A stretch of 64,000 bases of DNA from Candidatus Rifleibacterium amylolyticum. Lineage in GTDB: Bacteria > Muiribacteriota > Ozemobacteria > Ozemobacterales > Ozemobacteraceae. The notes under the pieces were generated by a model. That model ran no database searches, had not been told where the DNA came from, and worked only from the letters and a program-made list of their open reading frames with translations. The translations under genes and the position numbers were made by a program. The stretch spans positions 248,001-312,000 of the forward strand of contig JAACJG010000002.1 of assembly GCA_009917695.1 (NCBI GenBank), in the 5' to 3' direction. Below, in pieces: positions 25,125-33,714 of this stretch (positions are counted from its first letter, which is position 1; each line of letters opens with the position of its first letter).

Positions 25125-26424
25125 TTTTTACCATCCTTTCAATCGCGTTGTTGATAAGGGTGCCGAGAATTCTTTCCTGTTCGTCCTGGTTGAGAGCGGC
25201 AAAATCATCGGTCTGCGGAAAATCAACGCTGACATGAATACCGTAACCGGTTTTCTGGCGCGAAAACACCCAGTTCTGCGAATTCGTGCGCAGTTCCTGA
25301 CCCAGCTGCTCATCGCTATAGCCGGTAACCAGACGGATTCGGCCGTCGAGGCGCTTTTCGTGCAGAAAGTGCCTGAAAAAGCCGCAGGCATCATCGAGCG
25401 AAGACGGCTTATAGCCATCGACAGCAATGATAACCTGCACCATATCTTTAACGAAGGTCTCGATAAGCTTTTCGGCAAAATTGAAACACCAGGCGAAAAG
25501 CATGCCGAGATGCCGCTCATGCTCGAAAAATTCGGTCAGACCAACCTTTAGCAGGACATCGCGGCGTATGCGAAAAACCGCACCCGAATCGCGTTTGAAA
25601 TAGGTCAGCTGATTCTCGATCAGCTTGTAATCAAAGAGATCGAATGCCATGTTTTCGTCGATATAAGCCAGTTCAGACGGCACCAGCGAAGAAAGCGTAC
25701 CCTTGTTCGACAACTCGTCATAGCCGCCAAGCGGCAACACCAGAGGCTCACCGAACTTCGCGACAACCCACGAGCTTTCTTCTTTCAGGGTAAACACACT
25801 GCGTGTCCAGAACGAGATGCCTTTCATGGTGCGCGTCATACGTCTGAAAAACAGGCGATCGGCCGGGCGTTCAAACAGGCCAGGATGACCGATTTCAAAA
25901 ATGTCATCGGCATAGAACCTGAAGTCGGTTCGAGCAAAATCATCGATAGCCCGGGCATAAATTTTTTCGAGCACGACATCGACGTCGATCCCACCTGGAA
26001 TAGCCTGAGCCTGGGCAAAAGACTTTTCGAGATCACTGTCAGAAAACACCAGCGCATCATGCTGAAAAGGCGGCAGGCGTTCGATGATCTGCTGAAAGAT
26101 GCCCTGTGCCACAACCGTATCACGATCGGCACCAGTCAGCAGAAAGATACCTTCGAGTCGATCGGCACCCTCGGCCGATCTTATTTTTTCGAGATATTCG
26201 TCTTCGCTGGGGAACTCAGGCCTTACCGGCACTTTTTCACCGATCGGCACCGACATGAAGCGCTCCATCAGGCGAGCGACGAAGCCGGGCGGTATCGCGT
26301 AACTACCGCGCCGCACCAGGTCTTTCCAGAAATCGCGGGCAAAGGCGTAAAGCTCTTTGTAGCCTGATCTCTGCAAAGATTTTTTATACCAGTAAGCAAT
26401 CTGATCGGGATGTAAGAAACGCAT
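25105..26424 (-). CDS. Degenerate vWA-domain protein of the FtsH/MoxR system (439 aa)
   Basis: The C-terminal half has the layout of the vWA protein of MoxR/FtsH ternary systems. It has the LVPSELAYIDENMAFDLFDYK lead-in, then a segment with a YFKRDSGAVFRIRR turn and alternating strands and helices. The metal-site motif DxSxS expected at the first strand is missing: the strand reads RRDVLLKVGLTEFFEH. It therefore probably binds partners without the usual Mg2+-dependent site. The N-terminal ~200 residues are helical. It lies between the MoxR and radical SAM genes and overlaps the latter. The vWA call comes from pattern and context and has not been tested by alignment. Confidence 0.7.
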   Translation of the reverse strand: MRFLHPDQIAYWYKKSLQRSGYKELYAFARDFWKDLVRRGSYAIPPGFVARLMERFMSVPIGEKVPVRPEFPSEDEYLEKIRSAEGADRLEGIFLLTGADRDTVVAQGIFQQIIERLPPFQHDALVFSDSDLEKSFAQAQAIPGGIDVDVVLEKIYARAIDDFARTDFRFYADDIFEIGHPGLFERPADRLFFRRMTRTMKGISFWTRSVFTLKEESSWVVAKFGEPLVLPLGGYDELSNKGTLSSLVPSELAYIDENMAFDLFDYKLIENQLTYFKRDSGAVFRIRRDVLLKVGLTEFFEHERHLGMLFAWCFNFAEKLIETFVKDMVQVIIAVDGYKPSSLDDACGFFRHFLHEKRLDGRIRLVTGYSDEQLGQELRTNSQNWVFSRQKTGYGIHVSVDFPQTDDFAALNQDEQERILGTLINNAIERMVKNADSPS

Positions 26425-26435
26425 CAGTGCACCTG

Positions 26436-27419
26436 TCAGTCGAGATTGGCAAGTCTTTCTTCGATATAATCCTTGATTTTGCGGACATCGGAGAAGTTAT
26501 TGCCGCAGTAACACAGAATTTTAAGCTCTTCGCGCGTTACGTTGCCGCCATTGAAAATGAAGGCCTGAGTCATGATCAGTTTATAGAGTTTGATCAGCTT
26601 GCGGTCTGTAATCTCGACCTTGAGCTCGTCAGCCAGAACCGAGATAATTGCCTTGAACGCCGTAGTTATGCGCTCATCACCAAGCAGCACACGGTCATCG
26701 CGCTCAACCGCCGAGGGCAAAACGGTTGAGACGATATAATCATGCACCAGCACGAAGTCCTGCAGCGTGCAGTCTGACTTCCAGGGCTTTTCCCGGTTGT
26801 GCGTGCGACTCTCGAAGCTGATACCGGTACGGATCAGTTCATGGAAGCAGGTATCGCGAACCGGCTGTGTTTCAGCCTTGATGATGAAGCGGTCCTTGAG
26901 CGCATCGAACTCACCGAAATCAGGTATTTCGTTGCTGGCGGCGAACATGCAGACGAGCGGCACCGACATCGGTTTGCCTTCCTGATAGTATTTGCGCTCG
27001 TTGATGACGGTCAGCAAGACGTTGAGAATTGCCGAATTAGCCTTGAATATTTCGTCGAGAAAGGCAATCTGTGCGGTAGGCAGATGCCCGGCTACTTTGC
27101 GCAGATAGCGGCCTGATTTGAGTTCTGCTATGTCAACCGGGCCCATTATTTCGCTTGGTTCGGTGAATTTTGTCAGCATGTATTCAAAGTATTCATCCTG
27201 CTTCATGCCGAGGCCCTGGCAGAATACCGAGACCAGCAGCGACTTTGCCGTGCCCGGGCGACCGATGAAAAGCATCGGTTCCTGGGCGGCGACCGCCACC
27301 ATCATCAGGCGCAGCAGCTCACTGCGCTTGAGAAAAAAGTCGTTGAGGCGGGTGTAATAGTCACAGATACGCGCTCTCGCAGCATTGATAACGTCTATGT
27401 TCTGTTCGTCGTAGTTCAT
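26436..27419 (-). CDS. MoxR-family AAA+ ATPase (327 aa)
   Basis: Walker A is GRPGTAKS (residues 53-60) and Walker B IAFLDEIFK (118-126). A sensor-type AASNE and LKDRF arginine region follow, then a small lid domain. This is the MoxR/RavA type, which acts as a chaperone-like motor that remodels vWA partners or their clients. AGGAG lies 6 nt before the ATG. The neighbouring vWA-like gene begins 11 bp downstream, the classic MoxR-vWA arrangement. Confidence 0.95.
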   Translation of the reverse strand: MNYDEQNIDVINAARARICDYYTRLNDFFLKRSELLRLMMVAVAAQEPMLFIGRPGTAKSLLVSVFCQGLGMKQDEYFEYMLTKFTEPSEIMGPVDIAELKSGRYLRKVAGHLPTAQIAFLDEIFKANSAILNVLLTVINERKYYQEGKPMSVPLVCMFAASNEIPDFGEFDALKDRFIIKAETQPVRDTCFHELIRTGISFESRTHNREKPWKSDCTLQDFVLVHDYIVSTVLPSAVERDDRVLLGDERITTAFKAIISVLADELKVEITDRKLIKLYKLIMTQAFIFNGGNVTREELKILCYCGNNFSDVRKIKDYIEERLANLD

Positions 27420-27445
27420 TTGTATCTCCTGTGATAATGCATATC

Positions 27446-29197
27446 TTAGCTGCTGCAGGCCTTCTGCCAGCTGTCAAAAGCCTTTTTACCCGCAGTCGAG
27501 AGCGAAAAGGCATGTTGTATCCAGAACACGCGCCGCTTTTCCAGCAGCTGATGGAGTTCGAGCTTTTCTGGCACCAGATCGGCCAGAACTCCTATTCCCA
27601 GAAAGCTCAACACGGTCAGAGTCTGAGCGTAATTCTCATAATCTCCCTTATTCACCCAGTGTGGCAGCCAGCGCAGAGCGCGGGCCGTCAGAACATCGAG
27701 CTGAAAGCGTCGCACCGGCGAACTGGTCAGCAAAAGGCACATGATGATCCACTCGGCCGAATCAATAAAATCTTTCCAGCCGCTCGGAGGCTGGGGAATA
27801 CGATTGATCAGGTAATTGAACAGCCTCTGCTCGTCTACACCAATACGGTAGGCAAGACAGAGCCTGAACATGTCGCAGTACATGGTCAGCGTGTAGATGT
27901 TCCAGTCCTGTCTCTGGGTGGCGTCGATGCGGGGTGAAAGAATGAATTCAGAAAACGGCTTGTGCGGCCCGAATTCAGAAACCATGAGCAGCAGAAGACG
28001 CTGCGTTTTTGAGATGGCAACGACATCGCCAGAGCGCATCGCCGACTTGAAAAAAGCATTCCAGTCCTTTTCGCCATCAGAATAGCGCCGGTAGATCGTG
28101 CGCGCAATCTGCTTGCCGTCACTGATTTCAGGGAAGTCGATGGTATCAGTTTCGCCCAGCCATTTTGCGGTATTGATCAGACCATATTTGAGTTCACTTT
28201 CGTCCTGCCGGCTGAACAGATAAGGAGGCCGGTAAAGCTCACCGGTAAAGAAATCGCGCAAAGGTGTCTCGCGGATTTTTTCCATGCTCAACAATTTCAG
28301 CCAGCGACTGACAGCTGACTCGGGCTGGTGCTCTTCGATTGAATTCGGCCAGCTTTCGATCTGATCGGCAAAATAGGACTGCATATTACTGGACGGAGAT
28401 GGTACCACCCAGTTTCTGGCGAAATTCATTTCGATTCTGCCGACCAGTGTCCTGGCGACTTCTTCGTTGAGATGAATCGACAGCATTTTACGCAGCTGCG
28501 TTCTGACGACACCGATCGAATAAATATCCGGGCAGCAGCCGATGTGCTGTAGATATTTCTTTACGTTTACTTTGATGCGTGGCAGATCATCGACGGTCAG
28601 CAATTCTACGCGGTTCTCATAGTTCATGCCGCCGCCATGCGCAACCCGCAGCTCGTTGAATCCATAAAACTGACGGTTGTCACTGGCAAAACCGGTTTTC
28701 ATGCCGGATACCGCCTGTGCAAAAATGTCGGGATCATTGAAACGCGCACCATATACCAGCAAAAGCAGATAATGAAATTCGGCGGTCACCGATTCGTCTC
28801 TTATCGCCTGAAGCAGTTTGCCTTTATCGAGCTCGCTCAGAGAATCCTGGGCGAGAGGGGCAAGCGCCGGGCGCTCTTTGACGTATGTCAGAGCACAGTC
28901 GATCATGAGTTCGACATTACTGGACAACACTGCCGAATTGAGCAAAGACGCCAGTGTCGAAACATTCATGCGCAGCTTTTTGGTAAGGTCGGCACGACGA
29001 CGCCACAGGTTTGCATCGGTAGCATTGGTGTTGAGCTGACGATCGATCTCTTCGATCTGCAGCCGCAAAGTTGCTGTTTCTGAATCGCTGGCAGCTTTGA
29101 CTTCGAGATTAATCCGGCTTTCACGCAGCTTTCCGGAAGCCATTTTGACCGCGCCAGTAGCGACCTGGCCGTCTTCAGAAGCTGCCTCCAGTTTCAT
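27446..29197 (-). CDS. Ternary-system protein G (583 aa from ATG), likely read in from the upstream gene
   Basis: No Shine-Dalgarno sequence precedes the ATG at 29197. The frame stays open upstream through QLIEIEVKAPVDMKLEA back to a run of ten A's near the end of the preceding gene. The first residues look like a continuing beta strand and echo a similar segment downstream (RINLEVKAASDS). The rest of the protein is helical, with many aromatic pairs and WLPHW/WIIMC-type segments but no enzyme motif. It may be made as a C-terminal extension of the preceding protein (combined 1003 residues) by -1 frameshifting or RNA polymerase slippage. It could also be a separate gene with a weak start, or the A-run count could be wrong. 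Function is unknown. Confidence 0.75.
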   Translation of the reverse strand: MKLEAASEDGQVATGAVKMASGKLRESRINLEVKAASDSETATLRLQIEEIDRQLNTNATDANLWRRRADLTKKLRMNVSTLASLLNSAVLSSNVELMIDCALTYVKERPALAPLAQDSLSELDKGKLLQAIRDESVTAEFHYLLLLVYGARFNDPDIFAQAVSGMKTGFASDNRQFYGFNELRVAHGGGMNYENRVELLTVDDLPRIKVNVKKYLQHIGCCPDIYSIGVVRTQLRKMLSIHLNEEVARTLVGRIEMNFARNWVVPSPSSNMQSYFADQIESWPNSIEEHQPESAVSRWLKLLSMEKIRETPLRDFFTGELYRPPYLFSRQDESELKYGLINTAKWLGETDTIDFPEISDGKQIARTIYRRYSDGEKDWNAFFKSAMRSGDVVAISKTQRLLLLMVSEFGPHKPFSEFILSPRIDATQRQDWNIYTLTMYCDMFRLCLAYRIGVDEQRLFNYLINRIPQPPSGWKDFIDSAEWIIMCLLLTSSPVRRFQLDVLTARALRWLPHWVNKGDYENYAQTLTVLSFLGIGVLADLVPEKLELHQLLEKRRVFWIQHAFSLSTAGKKAFDSWQKACSS

Positions 29198-29226
29198 ATC
29201 GACCGGGGCTTTTACTTCAATCTCAA

Positions 29227-30456
29227 TCAGCTGCTTTTTTTTTTCAGTTCTTTAAATTCGAACTTCCAGGCTGGTTTTAGTGTTTCGGCGCGGTGTGCGG
29301 CCCGCTCGACCTCGAGTGCGATAAAATCCTCGATTGTCAGCATGTCACTCTCTTTCAAAAGAGTGCAGCCAAGCATGCCTTCATCTTCTTCAATACAGAG
29401 AATATCTTTGGCGTCAGCCTCAAAAAAGGCATGCAGTCGCTCAGATGAGAGACGCGGCGAAAGCACTTTGCCCAGCGGCATCATGACCCTTTCTTCGGCC
29501 TCATAAAACGGCACGAAAGCATCAGAAAGCACGGTCGCGAGAGCGCGGTCGGCCTGCGCGCCACGCGCTGAAATGAACAGGCGACCATCGGCGCAGAACC
29601 AGCTGCGGTAATGTCTGAAGCTCTTGAGTGACTCATTGGCGACAATCGCTTTGAACTGCTGATGGTTCTGAATTTTCCAGAAAACCGGCAGATGATGACG
29701 ATCGGTCGGGCGTAGAAAAGGTTTTACCTTGATCGCGACGTCGTCGCTCTTCTGCGGCACCTTGAGTTCGGCAAAATCGACCTTGATGATGCTCTCACCC
29801 TTTTTCCATGACGGTTTCAGATTAACCAGGCGACCGTCTTTGTGAATCAGCAGCACGCCATTATCGACAACTCTGAACTGATTGAAGCAGTCAAGCCCGC
29901 TGATGTCGTGAATGCGCCAGCCGGCTTCGACAAAAATGCCAGAATGATTCTTGACGAGGTTGAACCAGGTAAAACCGTTCTGTTCAAGGGTATTGAAGAC
30001 CCACAGTGAAGGTCGCGTAATTCTTAGCAGGTGAAAATCGCGCCGACCCTCGAAGCTGGCGAATTCCATCTGGCCCTGCTGCAGCACAAAATGCTTCTTG
30101 ACCGCACCAAAGAAGGTTTCTTTGTTATCGGTCATCAGAATGACCTCATCGGCGACCTGGCGCGAGTCTTCCTTTTTGATGACAGCTTTGCGGAAAAGGT
30201 CGAGCCACTGCATCGACTTGAGCTGACTGCCGGGCGTGCCTTTTTCCCAGATCGTGTCGGGTGCTTCGAGCGAACCCTGAATCATGTTGCCAATACGGCT
30301 GATAAAACCCTGTTCGCCGGGGACTTCCCACCAGATAGTCCAGGGCGGATCGACTTCCTGAACGAAACGCCCCTTGAGCTGGCCGCTGGTCGCAAAAAAG
30401 TTGACCGCCAGCATGTCGGCAGGGGTTTTCATTTTCAGGTAACTGGCATTGCTCAT
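29227..30456 (-). CDS. Ternary-system protein H (409 aa), strand-rich unknown domain
   Basis: The start overlaps the stop of the FtsH-like gene (ATGA at 30453-30456). The sequence is rich in beta-strand patterns with Trp and Phe (PPWTIWWEVPG, PSLWVFNTL, FTWFNLVKN, YRSWFCADGRLFISARGA), which suggests a propeller-like or sandwich domain. No catalytic motif is evident. The C-terminus is basic and ends in KKKSS just past the A10 tract. Position and size fit one of the X-type proteins of FtsH-vWA-MoxR systems. The exact family is not recognised. Confidence 0.75.
   Translation of the reverse strand: MSNASYLKMKTPADMLAVNFFATSGQLKGRFVQEVDPPWTIWWEVPGEQGFISRIGNMIQGSLEAPDTIWEKGTPGSQLKSMQWLDLFRKAVIKKEDSRQVADEVILMTDNKETFFGAVKKHFVLQQGQMEFASFEGRRDFHLLRITRPSLWVFNTLEQNGFTWFNLVKNHSGIFVEAGWRIHDISGLDCFNQFRVVDNGVLLIHKDGRLVNLKPSWKKGESIIKVDFAELKVPQKSDDVAIKVKPFLRPTDRHHLPVFWKIQNHQQFKAIVANESLKSFRHYRSWFCADGRLFISARGAQADRALATVLSDAFVPFYEAEERVMMPLGKVLSPRLSSERLHAFFEADAKDILCIEEDEGMLGCTLLKESDMLTIEDFIALEVERAAHRAETLKPAWKFEFKELKKKSS
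29235..29244 (-). other. A10 tract at the junction of two ternary-system genes
   Basis: On the coding strand ten consecutive A's precede GCAGCTGA, where the upstream gene stops. One added A or a -1 ribosomal shift at the A run would continue straight into the downstream frame. Nearby codons in the alternative frame have no stop. Confidence 0.6.
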
Positions 30457-32549
30457 GCGCCCGGCACCGCCCCATCAAAGAACTTATCGATTTCTTCACG
30501 TGTCATCGTGCGCTTTTTGCGAAGTTCGGCGACAAGATCAGCCAGTCGGGTGCGATTGGTCTCAATAAAGCCGCTCACCGTCTGAAACACTTCGGAAATA
30601 ATCTTGTTGATCAGCGGCGACAGCTGCGGCAGATAATAGGGGTCGGGCCGTCCGTCGCTCATCGCGAATTCGCGAGGCACACCGGCCATACCATACATGC
30701 TGACCATGTCGGTAGCCACTGCGGTAGCCTTGCGCAGATCGCCGGATGCGCCAGTCGATACTTCGCCGAAAAAGATTTTTTCAGCAGCGTAACCACCGAG
30801 AGAAATGCCGATATCACTGCGCAAACGGCTCTCTGTGTAGAAATAGGGTCTCTGCGAAACTGATTCGACGAAACCGAGAGAATCACTGCCACCGCTTTCG
30901 ATAGTGATTCTGGTAATTTCCTGCTGGCGCCTGTAAAGATAAAACATCATCGCGTGGCCGGCTTCATGTGTCGCTACCACGGTTTCTTCTTCGTCAGAAA
31001 GTTTGGCCTGTTCGACCTGACCCTTGAGCCAGGTCTGCAGAGTTTCTTCGTCGGCAGTGTTCTTTTTATTGTTGATCAGGTAGCGTTTGAGATCTTTGAT
31101 CAGAGCGCTGAGATGGTCGCCGGTATGCGGCGTGCCGAGGTCGGTCGGGCGACCGGTCCAGCCGGCGAGTTTATCGACCTGCGCGTCATCGAGGCCGGTT
31201 TCGAATTTTTTGTTGTAGAGCGCCAGAATTGCTTTGCGGTCTTCCCATTCGGGGTATGGAATCTCGATCTGGTATTCGAAGCGCCCCGGACGCAGAAAAG
31301 CCGGGTCGAGACTGTCAACGAAGTTGGTAGTGCCGATGATCAGAACCATCTGTTCTTTGCGAAAGCCATCCATTTCGGTGAGCAGCTGGTTTACCATTGA
31401 ATGCGAGGCTTCTGAAGCGCCGTCAGAGACCGAACCGCTTCTTGCCCGGGCAATCGAATCGAGTTCGTCAAAAACGATGACTGAAGGCGCAGTAGCGCGC
31501 GCACGGGCGAACAGGCGGCGGATATTGGCTTCGCCTTCCCCTACCCACTTCGATTTGAGTTCGGGACCGCTGACGATATAGATCGCCGCGTTGAGCGCTT
31601 CGGCGATACCTTTGGCAAAAAGCGTTTTGCCGGTGCCGGGCGGACCATGAAAGATCAGGCCGCGCGGAATGATCGATTCGATCTTGCGAATCTCATTTTC
31701 GTCGGTCATCGATGCGGTTGATTGCAGCAGATTGAGCACGTTCTCGCGAATCTGCTTTTTGACTTTGCCGTAGCCGGCGATATCGCGATCGAGCTCTATT
31801 TCAGACAACGACACGCCGCCACAGGCGGTATAATCGCGCAATTCACGCATATAGTTGCCGAGCATATCCTTGATTGCCGGGTCGTAATCGGCCTTGCGCG
31901 AGAAAATACCCATAATTTCGCGAAAGCGCACGGGATTAAGACCGGAAACGAACTTGAAAATGCCCATGAGATTGATCTCACCAACAGCGAACTTGCGCGC
32001 CTCGATTTCGGTGATCAGGCTGGAAATGCGGTTGCGCGCGATACCAAGCATCTCGCAGCGAGCCGGGAAAGCCTGGGCAATCAGCTCGGGCAGAGCGAAA
32101 TCGGGGTCCTCGAAAGCGACAAGGCTCAGTGACGGGTTTTCATGAATGGTTGTCATGATTTCGCGGGCTTCCATGGTCAGGCCGCCCGGCATGGTCGAGG
32201 TGATGATATCGAGATAAGGCAGAAAGAAGACTTTGTTCGCTTCGGTGTTGTTTACCAGATCTCGCAGTTGAGAAACCATGCGGCTGAGCCTGGTGCCGGC
32301 ACTTCCGGCCGGGCCGGCTTCGCGATTTTCTCGGCCATCGATGATGGTGATACTCTTACCGTCGGTCGCCAGCCGGCGTTTGAGAATACTTTGCAGATAA
32401 GGAATCACCTGCTTTTCGCAACGGATAAGCACCGAAACTTCTTCTTTGAGGCGGGCGCAGACAAAGCGCAGCTGTTCCTGATAGCACTGTTCGACGGCAT
32501 CGAAAGGCGACAATTTGCGCGGCAGTTCATTCAGCTGGACTTCAAGCAT
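30453..32549 (-). CDS. FtsH-like AAA+ zinc protease without membrane helices (698 aa), first gene of the operon
   Basis: Residues ~250-500 are an AAA+ domain: Walker A GPPGTGKT (302-309), Walker B VIVFDELDS (357-365), a pore-loop KWVGEGE and RPGRFE at the second region of homology. Residues ~515-690 are an M41 metallopeptidase: HEAGH (528-532) and the third-ligand GASGDLRKAT with D604. The N-terminal ~245 residues carry a degenerate AAA-like domain (VFFLPYLDII, LVAFEDPDFALPELIAQAF) instead of the two membrane helices of true FtsH, so the protein should be soluble. It should unfold and degrade proteins chosen by the other system members. The ATG is 12 nt from an AGGAGG. Confidence 0.93.
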   Translation of the reverse strand: MLEVQLNELPRKLSPFDAVEQCYQEQLRFVCARLKEEVSVLIRCEKQVIPYLQSILKRRLATDGKSITIIDGRENREAGPAGSAGTRLSRMVSQLRDLVNNTEANKVFFLPYLDIITSTMPGGLTMEAREIMTTIHENPSLSLVAFEDPDFALPELIAQAFPARCEMLGIARNRISSLITEIEARKFAVGEINLMGIFKFVSGLNPVRFREIMGIFSRKADYDPAIKDMLGNYMRELRDYTACGGVSLSEIELDRDIAGYGKVKKQIRENVLNLLQSTASMTDENEIRKIESIIPRGLIFHGPPGTGKTLFAKGIAEALNAAIYIVSGPELKSKWVGEGEANIRRLFARARATAPSVIVFDELDSIARARSGSVSDGASEASHSMVNQLLTEMDGFRKEQMVLIIGTTNFVDSLDPAFLRPGRFEYQIEIPYPEWEDRKAILALYNKKFETGLDDAQVDKLAGWTGRPTDLGTPHTGDHLSALIKDLKRYLINNKKNTADEETLQTWLKGQVEQAKLSDEEETVVATHEAGHAMMFYLYRRQQEITRITIESGGSDSLGFVESVSQRPYFYTESRLRSDIGISLGGYAAEKIFFGEVSTGASGDLRKATAVATDMVSMYGMAGVPREFAMSDGRPDPYYLPQLSPLINKIISEVFQTVSGFIETNRTRLADLVAELRKKRTMTREEIDKFFDGAVPGA

Positions 32550-32578
32550 CGCAGACCCCGACCTCCTGTGTATATTCT

Positions 32579-32606
32579 GTTATAAAAAAAGTTCGATGTG
32601 ATGTAA
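32579..32606 (-). promoter_or_regulatory. Putative sigma70-type promoter of the ternary-system operon
   Basis: Minus strand TTACAT (-35) and TATAAC (-10) are separated by 16 nt, with transcription expected near 32572 just before the AGGAGG at 32562-32567. Both boxes deviate from consensus at one or two positions. Confidence 0.4.
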
Positions 32607-32690
32607 GGTTCGACCCAAGGGCTTCTGCCCGACATATATGATATACTACTACTCCCCCCCAAAAAAAGCAAAACCCCATCTATCCAAAAA

Positions 32691-32824
32691 ATCGCAATCG
32701 GTATCGGGATCGATCTTCTCTTATTCTTCGGGTCTTAGCGTCTCAGTGTGAGGTTTCGATTACGATTACGCGCACGACTGCACGCTTCTCCGTCATCACT
32801 ATCGCTATCGGGTTCGGGATCGAC
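32691..32824. repeat. Two degenerate TATCGG-type repeat units
   Basis: The units ATCGCAATCGGTATCGGGAT (32691 onward) and ATCGCTATCGGGTTCGGGAT (32801 onward) share 16 of 20 positions and are separated by about 90 bp. Function is unknown. Confidence 0.5.
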
Positions 32825-32832
32825 TTAGCTCA

Positions 32833-32870
32833 TCATTCTCCGCGGAGCCCGCGGCGTAGTCGCAGAATCC
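32833..32870 (+). repeat. Copy 2 of the ~36-bp dispersed repeat
   Basis: It begins TCATTCTCCGCGG and ends GTCGCAGAATCC. Compared with copy 1 the centre is GC-shifted, but both ends are conserved. Confidence 0.65.
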
Positions 32871-32910
32871 ATTAGTGATACAAAAGCACGTTGATTTTTG
32901 CTTTTCCAGA

Positions 32911-33053
32911 AGCTTCGGCCATCAGACGGGATGCTTTTTTGCTGACAGGAGGTCAGCTATACTTGGCAGCATCAGGATAGATGCTGCCGGGTACTCCAGC
33001 AATTCGCTTCGCTCACAAGCTTGCGAAAAAGCAAACCCGTCTTCTGGCCTCGC
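32911..33053. repeat. Hairpin repeat, copy 1 (with an internal insert)
   Basis: Inverted arms (GGCCATCAGACGGGATGCTT near 32917 and its near-complement ending near 33049) surround a TTCGCTTCGCTCACAAGCTT core shared with 48619-48708. Copy 1 also contains two short hairpins (CTGACAGGAGGTCAG and GGCAGCATC...GATGCTGCC) that are absent from copy 2. Confidence 0.75.
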
Positions 33054-33078
33054 GAAAAATTCAATGCTCGTTAATATA

Positions 33079-33708
33079 TCATTCAGCAAGGGTTTCACCG
33101 TGGTATTCGGCCTGGTTTTTATCGGTCAGGTAGACATAACCATAGTTGTTCCAGGCGTGCCAGGGAGTAAACTTACGGCCAGCGGAGTCGGCAATCAGAA
33201 CCAGATTATCAGGATAGCCAAACTTCTTGAAGAAATCGGGATCGCCGCTTTCAAGGGGATAAGAAGTAAACTCCAGAGAAAATGGTTCGGTATTTTCAGG
33301 GCAGATCCTGACGCCGCCGGTGAAATATATTTCTGTACCGTCATCGTCAGTTGTCGTTCGAAAAAGGCTCTCGAGGCGGCGAGGATGTGCTGGAGGAATG
33401 ATGGTCAGTGTGTAATAGTAAGAATTGCGGCAGCGCCACTCGCCGTTCTCCTCGACACAGAGAAACGCCGGCCAGTACCAGGACTTGTAAAAAGCAATAA
33501 AGAAAGGCAATGCGACAAGACAGCAAAAAATGAATATGCCGATATCGCTGTTGCGAAGCCCCTTGAGCATTTCAAGGCTGGCACGGAAATCCTTCTTAAT
33601 TTCCCAGGCAAAAGCGCCAAAGATCAGGCTGAACATGAATGTTGGCCAGAGTATGATGGCAGAGTATAGTATCGAGTTCCAGTCGATTATCCGCATTTTA
33701 TCGAACAT
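33079..33708 (-). CDS. Membrane protein of unknown function, downstream of tatC (209 aa)
   Basis: Two membrane helices are visible (ILYSAIILWPTFMFSLIFGA and IGIFIFCCLVALPFFIAFY). An extracytoplasmic-looking domain of ~120 residues follows, with two cysteines (FLCVEENGEWRC) that could form a disulfide. The start lies 6 bp after the stop of tatC, and AAGGA precedes it by 9-10 nt, so both are co-transcribed. It has no recognised family. A link to Tat export is inferred from operon position only. Confidence 0.75.
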   Translation of the reverse strand: MFDKMRIIDWNSILYSAIILWPTFMFSLIFGAFAWEIKKDFRASLEMLKGLRNSDIGIFIFCCLVALPFFIAFYKSWYWPAFLCVEENGEWRCRNSYYYTLTIIPPAHPRRLESLFRTTTDDDGTEIYFTGGVRICPENTEPFSLEFTSYPLESGDPDFFKKFGYPDNLVLIADSAGRKFTPWHAWNNYGYVYLTDKNQAEYHGETLAE

Positions 33709-33714
33709 CGCAGA

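Larger units (their letters stand above)
32607..33078. other. Long intergenic gap rich in repeats
   Basis: There is no open frame with coding character. It holds a C7/A7 run near 32654-32668, two related TATCGG-rich units (32691-32715 and 32801-32824), a copy of the ~36-bp repeat (32833-32870) and a copy of the long hairpin repeat (32911-33053). Confidence 0.55.

Noticed and set aside
32590-32640. Possible tRNA, from GGTTCGACCC-like sequence
   Set aside because: No acceptor stem, anticodon arm or D-loop can be folded around it.
32691-32824. CRISPR array
   Set aside because: There are only two degenerate units ~90 bp apart with no regular spacer and no cas genes.
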